Below are positions 16,571 through 23,120 of a DNA stretch of 64,000 bases, one piece after another (positions within the stretch are counted from its first letter, which is position 1; the number at the start of each line of letters is the position of its first letter). Made by a program: the position numbers and the translations under genes. The stretch comes from Phycisphaera sp. GTDB taxonomy: Bacteria > Planctomycetota > Phycisphaerae > Phycisphaerales > UBA1924. The DNA is taken from the NCBI GenBank assembly GCA_003712165.1, contig RHLH01000001.1, positions 186,001 to 250,000 of the forward strand, written 5' to 3'. Under the pieces are notes generated by a model, which was not told where the DNA came from, did no database searches, and saw only the letters and a program-made list of their open reading frames with translations.

Positions 16571-17302
16571 TCAGTGGGTTTCGTGTGTGTACGCGTGGAT
16601 CGGTGCGATGAGCCTCGCGGCGGCGTCGCGTGCGATGCCCTCGATCGGGCCGTCGGTGAGTCTGCGCGTCGAGGCGCTGGCTCTGGCCCAATGGCGAAGC
16701 TGTGTCTCGAGCGAACTTCTCAGCCCAGGCGAGGTGAGCAGATCGATCGGGGCTTTGGCGTGTTCTTCGAGCAGGTCGCGGAGGCGTCTGTCTCGGTGGT
16801 GCTCGGGGATAATGACCGCTCGCATGCCCGCGCGTTCGAGGAACGGGGAGATCGCGCCCATCGCGGCGACGGCTTCGGTGTATCTCGTGTCTGGTCGGTC
16901 GATGTACGACCGGACCAATCTCTTGGCGATGCCGAGGCCCCGGAACCGCTGGTCGATGATGACGCGGCTGATCGTGCGCAGCTCTTCGTTGATGCGTTTG
17001 GCTCTGTCGGGTTTGGTGCCCTGGTCGAACACACCGGGCCAGGCGATGCTCCGCCATGCGGCGTTGAGTGTGGGTCTGCTCGTGACGAGCACGCCTGCGA
17101 GTTCACCAGAGCGCTGGCACGTTGCACAGATGATGCGTTCGAGTGTCGCGGGCGACTTCGTGCGGTAATGGAGCCTGGCGAGCGAGTGGTACGCCTCTTT
17201 GGTTCCCTCGCCGAGCGTGATGTTGGAGAGAGTTGGGAAGCCCGATTCGTTGAAACGAGTCTCGATGGTTGTTGGTGTGAGAGTTGTGTTGTTTAGCCGC
17301 AT
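16571..17302 (-). CDS. GNAT-family acetyltransferase resembling the acetyltransferase half of COG2401
   Basis: A 243-residue protein. GNAT motif A is visible at about 111-130 (VIIDQRFRGLGIAKRLV), with the R-x-x-G-x-G/A pyrophosphate-binding loop for acetyl-CoA. The N-terminal ARLHYRTKSP segment resembles proteins in which a GNAT domain is fused to an ABC ATPase (COG2401). Here the ATPase is a separate gene just upstream, and ATG 17302 overlaps its stop by 10 bases, implying coupled synthesis in fixed ratio. The last 70 residues are helical and basic. The acetyl acceptor is unknown; in this operon a protein or DNA target linked to terminase action is an inference. Confidence 0.82.
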   Translation of the reverse strand: MRLNNTTLTPTTIETRFNESGFPTLSNITLGEGTKEAYHSLARLHYRTKSPATLERIICATCQRSGELAGVLVTSRPTLNAAWRSIAWPGVFDQGTKPDRAKRINEELRTISRVIIDQRFRGLGIAKRLVRSYIDRPDTRYTEAVAAMGAISPFLERAGMRAVIIPEHHRDRRLRDLLEEHAKAPIDLLTSPGLRSSLETQLRHWARASASTRRLTDGPIEGIARDAAARLIAPIHAYTHETH

Positions 17303-17955
17303 GCTGATTCTCGTGTCAGAAGTTCTGGGGTGCCTTCGATCGGTGTGTAGAGGAGGACGTCGGGCGCGAGTAGCTCGATCAGGTCGTCGTGGGCGGCGGC
17401 GGCGATGAGCCTGATCGGTTCTTCGATGTGTCTTCTCAGGCAGGAGCCGAGGCTCGCTGCGGTTGTTCTGTCGAGCGGGGAAGCGAACTCGTCGGCGATG
17501 ATGGTGCAGGGCTTGCCGAGTTGTGCTGCATGGTGCAGGGCCAGCGCGAGCGAGAGCCTTGCCTGTTGCCCGACTGAGAGGCGGTTTGCGGGCGTGACGA
17601 GTTGGTGTGCATCGGCGAGGCCAGAGGCGGCGAGGGTTCTGCACGCGTCGTTGAGCGAGCAGTTGAAGAGATCGATTGGTGGGCGTTCTTCGATCGAGAG
17701 GTCTGTGAGCGGTGTGATAGGTCTTTGGCAGATGTGCGAGAGTTGGTTGACGACGAGCGACTTGCCCGAGCCGTTGGGCCCGGTGATGAGCGCGACCTTG
17801 CCGGGTTTGAGTGCGCGGTCGAGTTCGATCGCAGCGGCTCGTGCGTGAGCGATGAGCGATTCGTACCGGTCGTGTTGGGCGTGGTCGTGCAGGGGGAGGC
17901 CGAAGCGGGCGCGGATGCGTGTTTGGTTCTCGGAGTGTGCGTGTCGTGTGTTCAT
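17293..17955 (-). CDS. Small soluble ABC-type ATPase resembling the ATPase half of COG2401
   Basis: A 220-residue ATPase with a complete ABC motif set: Walker A GPNGSGKS (59-66), signature LSVGQ (126-130), Walker B TIIADEF (151-157), D-loop SPLD, and His189 as the H-loop. There is no membrane partner gene and no membrane helix, so it is not a transporter subunit. It is more like a DNA- or protein-associated ABC ATPase. Its ATG overlaps the stop of the upstream HTH gene by four bases (ATGA), and its own stop overlaps the GNAT start. It is only a single nucleotide-binding domain and should work as a dimer. Confidence 0.88.
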   Translation of the reverse strand: MNTRHAHSENQTRIRARFGLPLHDHAQHDRYESLIAHARAAAIELDRALKPGKVALITGPNGSGKSLVVNQLSHICQRPITPLTDLSIEERPPIDLFNCSLNDACRTLAASGLADAHQLVTPANRLSVGQQARLSLALALHHAAQLGKPCTIIADEFASPLDRTTAASLGSCLRRHIEEPIRLIAAAAHDDLIELLAPDVLLYTPIEGTPELLTRESACG

Positions 17956-18389
17956 GATACGGACTCCGCGGATTCGAACATGGCATCGATCGCTTCGCGG
18001 TGCTTGCGGATGATGTAGGGGCTGAGCTTGAGCTTCTCAGAAGCTTCTCTCATGGAGAGGCCCTCGATGATGCACGCCGAGGCGACGCGTTGGCGTGTGG
18101 GCCTCCAGGCGGCTTTGTTCTCTGTGACGTACTTGAAGCGAGGGTCGAGCAGCCGTTTGGTAATGCTTTTGACGCGTCTGGCGAGCTTTCGGGGCTCCTC
18201 GCCTCTTGTTTGGGCGAGCCTGTTTATGGGAGTGCCATCAACGAACACCTGCTGAATGAGCGTCCGTTCTTTGGGGGGCAGGTGGTCAGCGTGCTTGGCT
18301 ACGGCTCGGACGAGATTGCTCGTGCGTGACCTTCTCATGTCACAGGCTGCCCTGAGATCGATTGCCTCGAAGCTCTTGCTGCTTTGCAT
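17952..18389 (-). CDS. HTH protein with sigma region 4-like domains, first gene of the terminase operon
   Basis: A 145-residue basic protein. Residues about 36-80 (LPPKERTLIQQVFVDGTPIN) look like the start of a sigma region 4 or phage regulator HTH. A second HTH lies at about 97-135 (ACIIEGLSMREASEKLKLS followed by a recognition helix YIIRKHREAI). ATG 18389 is preceded by GGAGG; GTG 18416 is a weaker alternative. It might be a transcription factor for the operon, or the DNA-recognition partner of the terminase (a small-terminase-like role), since such subunits are also small HTH proteins. Both are inferences. Confidence 0.7.
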   Translation of the reverse strand: MQSSKSFEAIDLRAACDMRRSRTSNLVRAVAKHADHLPPKERTLIQQVFVDGTPINRLAQTRGEEPRKLARRVKSITKRLLDPRFKYVTENKAAWRPTRQRVASACIIEGLSMREASEKLKLSPYIIRKHREAIDAMFESAESVS

Positions 18390-18427
18390 GGTGTCCAAAC
18401 CTCCAATTTGGGTCACTTGCGTCGATC

Positions 18428-18456
18428 TTGACTCAACTTTGTGTTCTTTATATATT
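18428..18456 (+). promoter_or_regulatory. Promoter of the S24 repressor gene
   Basis: TTGACT (18428-18433) and TATATT (18451-18456) are separated by exactly 17 bases, each matching the sigma-70 consensus at 5 of 6 positions. Transcription would start about 18463, some 45 bases before the ATG at 18509. The local sequence is much more A+T-rich than its surroundings. Confidence 0.7.
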
Positions 18457-18476
18457 GAACATGATGAGATATGTTC
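18442..18476. promoter_or_regulatory. Putative operators of the divergent switch (TGTTC/GAACA half-sites)
   Basis: Three half-sites lie in alternating orientation: TGTTC 18442-18446, GAACAT 18457-18462 and ATGTTC 18471-18476. GAACAT-N8-ATGTTC is a perfect 6-bp inverted repeat, and TGTTC-N10-GAACA is a second one sharing the middle half-site. They overlap the spacer and start region of the repressor promoter and lie downstream of a TATAAT on the opposite strand. One bound repressor array could therefore silence both directions. Confidence 0.6.
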
Positions 18477-18480
18477 GCCA

Positions 18481-18486
18481 ATTATA
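18481..18486 (-). promoter_or_regulatory. Putative -10 element for the HTH-ABC-GNAT-terminase operon
   Basis: The minus strand reads TATAAT at 18486-18481, about 95 bases before the first operon start. The -35 region 17 bases further upstream (TACATA) is weak, so an activator or alternative spacing may be involved. The GAACAT/ATGTTC operator pair lies directly downstream of it. Confidence 0.4.
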
Positions 18487-18508
18487 GAACCATTTGCAAG
18501 GTATATGT

Positions 18509-19465
18509 ATGGTAATACCAGACATCAGCGCACAAAGCAATGAACTGGGCTCGATTGGTCGTACCAGAGAGCGTGGTGAGCGTGAGGGCTTTGCGATTTC
18601 CTGGGATGGCAGAAACAGTCTGGGTGCTGTGTTGCGTGACCGTCGGAGTCGGCTTGGCTTGACGTTGAGTCAGGTCGCCGAGCGGGTGGGTTGCGCCAAG
18701 AGCTACCTGAGTCAAATCGAAACGGGTGTGCGGGAGAAGCCGCCGAGCATGGAGCTGATCGGTCGGCTTGAGGCGGCGTTGGGTCTTGATGCGGGTCAGC
18801 TTGTTGAGATTGCCAACTGGGAGACGACGCCTGCGTCGGTTCGCGAGCGTGTGGCGACCTCTCGGCAGGCTGCGCGTCGGCTGCGCGAGCTCCTGGCTTC
18901 GACGGGTTCGCGGAAGGATGCGCTCGACCGGGCGTTCGGATCGGGAGAACTCCGGAGGCTGGTCGATCGGCTGGACCCGATGTCGCCCGGCGCGGACAAG
19001 GGTCTTGACGTCGTGCAGCTCATGCCGCTGCCCAGAGAAGTGCCCGTGATCAACAAGGTGACCGCGGGGTATCCGACTGAGTTCACTGACCTTGGTTACC
19101 CGGCGCGTGTGGCGGACGAGTACTTGAAGGTGCCGGACATCGACGATGCCGACGCGTTCGGTGCGCGGGTGGTGGGCGATTCGATGGAGCCCGAGTACCG
19201 CGAGGGTGATGTGGTTGTCTTCAGTCCAAGATCGCCGGTGACATCGGGGACGGACTGCTTTGTGCGGCTCGAGCCCGATCAGGAGTCGACGTTCAAGCGG
19301 GTGTACTTCGAGAAGGACGAGTCGGGGGCGGAGCTGATCAGGCTCCAGCCTCTCAACAGCAGGTACCCGCCGATGGTTGTGCCCCGCGAGAAGGTGGCCG
19401 GGCTTTATTCGGGTGTGTCTGTGGTGCGGTCGCTCTTGGGTCTTGGGGGTCGGTCGGCGGAATGA
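18509..19465 (+). CDS. LexA/CI-like repressor: XRE HTH plus S24 self-cleaving peptidase
   Basis: A 318-residue regulator. The XRE-type HTH lies at about 38-95 (LTLSQVAERVGCAKSYLSQI). A linker follows, then an S24 domain with the Ala-Gly cleavage site in KVTAGYP (Ala186-Gly187), catalytic Ser225 in VVGDSMEP and Lys263 in STFKRVYF. Ser-to-Lys spacing (38 residues) is close to that of LexA. Phage CI and LexA proteins of this layout cut themselves on RecA filaments after DNA damage, releasing their operators. ATG 18509 has AAGG upstream; a TTG five codons earlier is an alternative. It is divergent from the terminase operon, which it presumably represses along with itself. Confidence 0.9.
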   Translation: MVIPDISAQSNELGSIGRTRERGEREGFAISWDGRNSLGAVLRDRRSRLGLTLSQVAERVGCAKSYLSQIETGVREKPPSMELIGRLEAALGLDAGQLVEIANWETTPASVRERVATSRQAARRLRELLASTGSRKDALDRAFGSGELRRLVDRLDPMSPGADKGLDVVQLMPLPREVPVINKVTAGYPTEFTDLGYPARVADEYLKVPDIDDADAFGARVVGDSMEPEYREGDVVVFSPRSPVTSGTDCFVRLEPDQESTFKRVYFEKDESGAELIRLQPLNSRYPPMVVPREKVAGLYSGVSVVRSLLGLGGRSAE

Positions 19466-19659
19466 GGCTTGCGCTGCAAGAAGGGTGTGCGTCGGTGCTT
19501 GCGGGGTGATATGCTGTCCGTGGAAGCAGGGCCTTATTGGCGTCGGCGGCACGTGCCGGCAGCCCAGCGGGCGTTCGGAGACGGACGGCGGCCCAGTCCG
19601 ACACACGAAGATGGATCGAACGCAGATCGGCCCAGGGACGGTGCCGGGGAGCCTACGCG

Positions 19660-20781
19660 ATGGCGAAGATGTTTTACTCGCTCGAAGAAGCGGCCGAGAA
19701 GCTTGGGATCAGCGCCGACGATGTAAAGGCAAAGATCGAGAGTGGCGAGCTTTCGGAATTCCGCTCGGGTGACGAGCTCGTCGTCAAGCGCGAACAGGTC
19801 GACATGCTCTCCGGTGACACGGGTGACGACGACGGCTCCGCGATCGATCTCGCGTCGATCGGCTCGGAAGAGATCGGGTTGAGCGATTCCGTTCTCGAAG
19901 ACGACGGCCCGATCATCGACACCGGTCACGACAGCCTTGTCATCGGTCTTGAAGACAGCACCGAGGGTGAGATCGGTCTTGCCGACTCGAGCGAGCCGAT
20001 CGGTCTCGCCGACAGCTCGGACGGCTCGATCGGGCTGAGCGATTCGGTGACTTCTGAAACTCAGATGGGTAGTTCAGCAGGCGCGACGCCGTACGACTCG
20101 GCGCCGGGTCTTAGCTCTGCTGGTCTCGGTGAGTCGGGCACAGGCGGTTCGGCGCTCGGTGGCTCGGGTGTTATCGATCTCGCGAGCGAGGCTTCGGGTT
20201 CGAACATGGAACTCGAGAGCCCCAAGGACCAGACCGGCATCAGCATTTTCGACGACGGCCTTGAGGACGTGGACTCGTCCGAGGCGACGCTCGTGACCGA
20301 CGCGACCGCGTTCGATGCGGACGCTTCGAGCTCTGGCTCGGGCCTTCTTGACCTGACCCGCGAGGGCGACGACACCTCGCTGGGTGTCGACCTGCTCGAC
20401 GACGGCGGGGGCTACGGCGGCGGTGAAGAAGAAGGCGCTGGCGTCGGCGCTGAAGAGGGCGGCGCGCTCTTTGAGAGCACCTCCTCGGGCGGCGACGGCG
20501 ACCTCGCTCAGGCGGCACCAATGATGGCGTTCCAGGAGGCGTACGACGGCGCGGGCTCGGGCCTCGTCGGTGGCGCGGCTCTGGGCATCGTTGTCACGAT
20601 GCTCTTCGTTGGTGCGATCGCGGTGCTGGCCATGATGAACCAGTCTGGCCGGATCATCATCGAGCAGCTCGGCGGCACGATGAACGTCGGTGTCGGCGAA
20701 CTCCCGATCGCGGTGCTCGCCGCGGCCGGCGTCACGCTGCTCGGCGCGATCATCGGCTGGGTGCTGGGCAAGCGCGGCTGA
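19660..20781 (+). CDS. Membrane-tethered helix-turn-helix protein with IGLxDS repeats
   Basis: A 373-residue protein with a clear GGGGAG 8 bases before the ATG. Residues 1-50 form an excisionase/MerR-like winged HTH (FYSLEEAAEKLGISADDVKA). Residues 60-290 are acidic, Ser/Gly-rich and probably disordered, with at least five copies of IGL[SEA]DS at 72-129. Two hydrophobic helices close the protein (about 293-318 and 343-368), so the HTH should hang from the membrane on a long tether. No enzymatic motif is seen. It could link a DNA site or another protein to the membrane. Similar HTH-plus-membrane proteins occur in planctomycetes, but I know of no defined role. Confidence 0.7.
   Translation: MAKMFYSLEEAAEKLGISADDVKAKIESGELSEFRSGDELVVKREQVDMLSGDTGDDDGSAIDLASIGSEEIGLSDSVLEDDGPIIDTGHDSLVIGLEDSTEGEIGLADSSEPIGLADSSDGSIGLSDSVTSETQMGSSAGATPYDSAPGLSSAGLGESGTGGSALGGSGVIDLASEASGSNMELESPKDQTGISIFDDGLEDVDSSEATLVTDATAFDADASSSGSGLLDLTREGDDTSLGVDLLDDGGGYGGGEEEGAGVGAEEGGALFESTSSGGDGDLAQAAPMMAFQEAYDGAGSGLVGGAALGIVVTMLFVGAIAVLAMMNQSGRIIIEQLGGTMNVGVGELPIAVLAAAGVTLLGAIIGWVLGKRG
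19873..20046 (+). repeat. In-gene tandem degenerate repeat encoding IGLxDS
   Basis: Five copies of an 18-base unit of type ATCGG[TG]CT[TC]GCCGAC[AT] encode IGLSDS, IGLEDS, IGLADS, IGLADS and IGLSDS within the linker of the membrane-tethered HTH protein. Spacing varies from 10 to about 23 codons, so this is a motif repeat and not an exact tandem array. Confidence 0.7.
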
Positions 20782-20848
20782 GCCTGGATTCGGCATTCTT
20801 ACCGGGGCACTGAGCTACCAGCTGAAGTACATGAACCGTTCTGAAACT

Positions 20849-20873
20849 GCTTCCTGCCTTATGGGTAGGAAGC
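20849..20873 (+). promoter_or_regulatory. Hairpin enclosing the Shine-Dalgarno sequence of the propeller gene
   Basis: GCTTCCTGCC (20849-20858) pairs with GGTAGGAAGC (20864-20873, one G-T wobble) around a 5-base loop. The paired right arm contains TAGGAAG, the only ribosome binding site for the ATG at 20878. It may limit translation, or it may double as the terminator of the preceding gene. Confidence 0.5.
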
Positions 20874-20877
20874 TTTC

Positions 20878-21966
20878 ATGCGCACCCAGTTCATTTCGGT
20901 TGTCCTCATGATGCTGACGTCGGTTGTTGCGAACGCGGATACTCAGGGCGTGTTGCGTGCTGCCGAACTTGTCGGCGAGCACGACGAGAGTGCTGACACC
21001 GAGCTGGACAAACGCATCTGGGTGATCTCGCAGGCGGAGAATGGTGATATCTGGTTCGGGAGCAACGGCGGCGGCGCGTACAGATACGACGGCGACAGTC
21101 TCACTCGGTATGGACGTGATGACGGGTTAGCGGGTCGCCAGGTGCGAGACATCAAGAGCGTCCCGGGTGGGGACGTGTTGGTTTCGACCAATAGCGGGGT
21201 CTTTCTGTTCGACGGCGAGAGCTTCTCGCGTGTCGAAGAGAAGCACGCGCGAACCCCAGACGACGGCTGGCGGCTGAGCGATGATGATGTGTGGGTTGTG
21301 TACAAGCCGGGCGAGCACGGGCCGAGCCGATACGACGGCGAAGTGCTACACGTGCTCAATCTCCCTGAGAGTCCATACAACGAGATGTTTGCTGATGATC
21401 GCGACAACCCGCCGTTCCCTGTCGATGGGATCTACAGCATTTACAAAGACAGTCGCGGGCATGTCTGGTTCGGCACCGCGGTCGGGGGTTTGTGCAGATA
21501 TGACGGCGAGTCTCTTCACTGGATGTACGAGGAGCGCCTGACGACAACCCCTTCGGGCGGGAGCTTCGGCATTAGATCGATCTACGAAGATGTGCGAGGT
21601 GATTTCTGGATATGTAACACTCGGCACCGCTACAGGTTCTCGGCTGAGCCGGCGATTCGAGATGGGGAGCCGGTACTCGCGTACGAACGCAAGCCGGGGT
21701 TGCCTGATTCTCAGACCGATTCGGATACCAACTTCACGTACTTCCACGGTGTGGCAGAGGACGAGCAGGGTGCGATTTGGATGGTATGCGGGGACGAGGG
21801 GTTGCTTGTGCACTCAGATGAATCGACGAAGCGCTACGGCTTTGGCTCGGGCGTGTACGCGGTTGGTATGCTGTGTGACTCGGAGGGCAGGATCTGGGTC
21901 GGCTCGCTTGAGAGCGGCGTGTTTGTCTTCGACGGTGACGGGTTCGAGCGGTTCACCGGCAGTTGA
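20878..21966 (+). CDS. Secreted beta-propeller protein with two-component-regulator-type repeats
   Basis: A 362-residue protein with a signal peptide (FISVVLMMLTSVVANADT). Repeated propeller blades of the Reg_prop kind are visible: GDIWFGSNGGGAYRYDGDS, GHVWFGTAVGGLCRYDGES, GAIWMVCGDEGLLVH and GRIWVGSLESGVFVFDGD. In hybrid histidine kinases this propeller is the periplasmic sensor, but here no membrane helix, kinase or receiver domain follows. It is probably a stand-alone periplasmic or surface ligand-binding protein. The ribosome binding site lies inside a hairpin. Confidence 0.8.
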   Translation: MRTQFISVVLMMLTSVVANADTQGVLRAAELVGEHDESADTELDKRIWVISQAENGDIWFGSNGGGAYRYDGDSLTRYGRDDGLAGRQVRDIKSVPGGDVLVSTNSGVFLFDGESFSRVEEKHARTPDDGWRLSDDDVWVVYKPGEHGPSRYDGEVLHVLNLPESPYNEMFADDRDNPPFPVDGIYSIYKDSRGHVWFGTAVGGLCRYDGESLHWMYEERLTTTPSGGSFGIRSIYEDVRGDFWICNTRHRYRFSAEPAIRDGEPVLAYERKPGLPDSQTDSDTNFTYFHGVAEDEQGAIWMVCGDEGLLVHSDESTKRYGFGSGVYAVGMLCDSEGRIWVGSLESGVFVFDGDGFERFTGS

Positions 21967-21997
21967 GTGATTGTTGATCAGCAGAAGTGCGTGTTGT

Positions 21998-22429
21998 CTA
22001 ACTACTTAGAGTCGGCGCTGGGTATCTGCCGCCGGTGATGTCGAGCTGGGTGAGTAGGCCAGACCTCGCGTAGATCAGCCTGCCTTGGTTGTGTTCACGC
22101 TTGATCGTTGCGCTCAGGACGAGTATTTGGGCGTCGGCCAGCTCGATGTGCGTGAATGGGTCGGCATCTACGAACGTCATGCGCGGGGCACCGAGTTCGA
22201 TGGTGTGGGTCTTGCCCGATGCCGGGTCGTGCAGCTCGGCGCGGGCTTTGGATTCGCTTTCGATGCTGATGCGCAGCTCGATCGGTTTGGCGGAGGTGGT
22301 GCTGAAGCCGAGGTCGGGCTGGGCTTTGAGCACGGCGTTTCGCGCGATGGGCCAGCTGATCGTGCACGCGCGCAGGGCGGGCGTCGTCGCTTTCGTCTGG
22401 CTCGGTTGGTTCGTGTGAACGGTGCTCAT
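21998..22429 (-). CDS. Hypothetical protein downstream of a GbsR-type regulator
   Basis: A 143-residue soluble protein without signal peptide or membrane helix. The pattern is mostly beta (IELRISIESESKARAELHD, FTHIELADAQILVLSATI), suggesting a small beta-sandwich. It follows the GbsR-like gene by 21 bases on the same strand, so it is probably co-transcribed. No clear ribosome binding site precedes the ATG. I do not recognise a family. Confidence 0.6.
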   Translation of the reverse strand: MSTVHTNQPSQTKATTPALRACTISWPIARNAVLKAQPDLGFSTTSAKPIELRISIESESKARAELHDPASGKTHTIELGAPRMTFVDADPFTHIELADAQILVLSATIKREHNQGRLIYARSGLLTQLDITGGRYPAPTLSS

Positions 22430-22450
22430 CGGTCTGGTTTGTAAGCGGAT

Positions 22451-23008
22451 TTACTTATCAAATTTGGTCAGCAGCTTGGCGGCGAGCTCGAGGCCCGAGC
22501 CTGACGGGCTGACGAAGCGGTGGCTGAGTTTCTCCATGGTCTGCATGAAGCTGAGCATCTCTTCGAGTCGTTTCTGGTGCGCGAGCAGTTCCTTCTGCTG
22601 ATCGCCCGAGGCCTCGTCGGGCGCGGGCGAGGCGTCGCGGATCTCAAAGAGCGTGGCGAGGAGTGGTTCGACCTCGCGCTTCATGCGTTCGCGGACGATG
22701 GAGCGGAACATGGACCAGACGTCCTGGTCGGCTTCGAAGTACTCCTTCCGGTCGCCGCGTTTGTGGGTTCTGCTGATGATGCCCCAGTCGAGGAGTGCGC
22801 GGATGGACATGGAGGCGTTGCCTCGCGAGATCTGGAGTCGGTCCATGATCTCGTCGGTGTTCATGGGTTTGCCGGTGATGTACAGCAGGGCGTGGGCTTC
22901 TGCCATGGTTCGGCTGATGCCCCAGGCGCCGGCCATCTGGCCCCAGGAGGCGACGAAGCGGTCCTGCGCTTCGGTGATTTTCTTGTGCTGGGTGTCCCGG
23001 CTAGCCAT
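22451..23008 (-). CDS. GbsR/MarR-type transcriptional regulator
   Basis: A 185-residue winged HTH protein. The core (ALLYITGKPMNTDEIMDRLQ, then RGNASMSIRALLDWGIISRT and the wing KRGDRKEYFEAD) is that of the GbsR family, regulators often tied to osmoprotection or membrane stress. The C-terminal half is a long helix (LLAHQKRLEEMLSFMQTMEK) likely used for dimerisation. It is divergent from the SDR gene at 23121, a possible target, and heads a two-gene operon. Confidence 0.85.
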   Translation of the reverse strand: MASRDTQHKKITEAQDRFVASWGQMAGAWGISRTMAEAHALLYITGKPMNTDEIMDRLQISRGNASMSIRALLDWGIISRTHKRGDRKEYFEADQDVWSMFRSIVRERMKREVEPLLATLFEIRDASPAPDEASGDQQKELLAHQKRLEEMLSFMQTMEKLSHRFVSPSGSGLELAAKLLTKFDK

Positions 23009-23120
23009 TGGTGCATTATGGGGTAGCCGGGGTGGGGTGTCGAGTGGTTCTTTCAGAAATTATTGAAATCAATACCGCGTACAACGTTTCCCTGAACCGT
23101 ATCTGGCTCAATAATGGCCC

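Noticed and set aside
16521..17057. N-terminal extension of the terminase frame (about 179 codons)
   Set aside because: The product is Arg/His/Pro-rich nonsense and overlaps the acetyltransferase gene in another frame. The TTG at 16520 with AGGGAG is a better start.
17303..17986. N-terminal extension of the acetyltransferase frame
   Set aside because: Overlaps the ABC ATPase gene fully in another frame and gives low-complexity Arg/Pro sequence. ATG 17302 begins the true protein.
18510..18520. Palindrome TGGTAATACCA as a main operator
   Set aside because: It overlaps the start codon and is short; the GAACAT/ATGTTC array is the better candidate. Kept only as a note.
15000..19600. Search for integrase, transposase, att direct repeats or capsid genes around the terminase cassette
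   Set aside because: None could be seen by eye, so I did not annotate a prophage or mobile element.
19873..20046. CRISPR-like or satellite repeat
   Set aside because: The repeat is degenerate, in frame and encodes IGLxDS. No spacers or constant repeat length.
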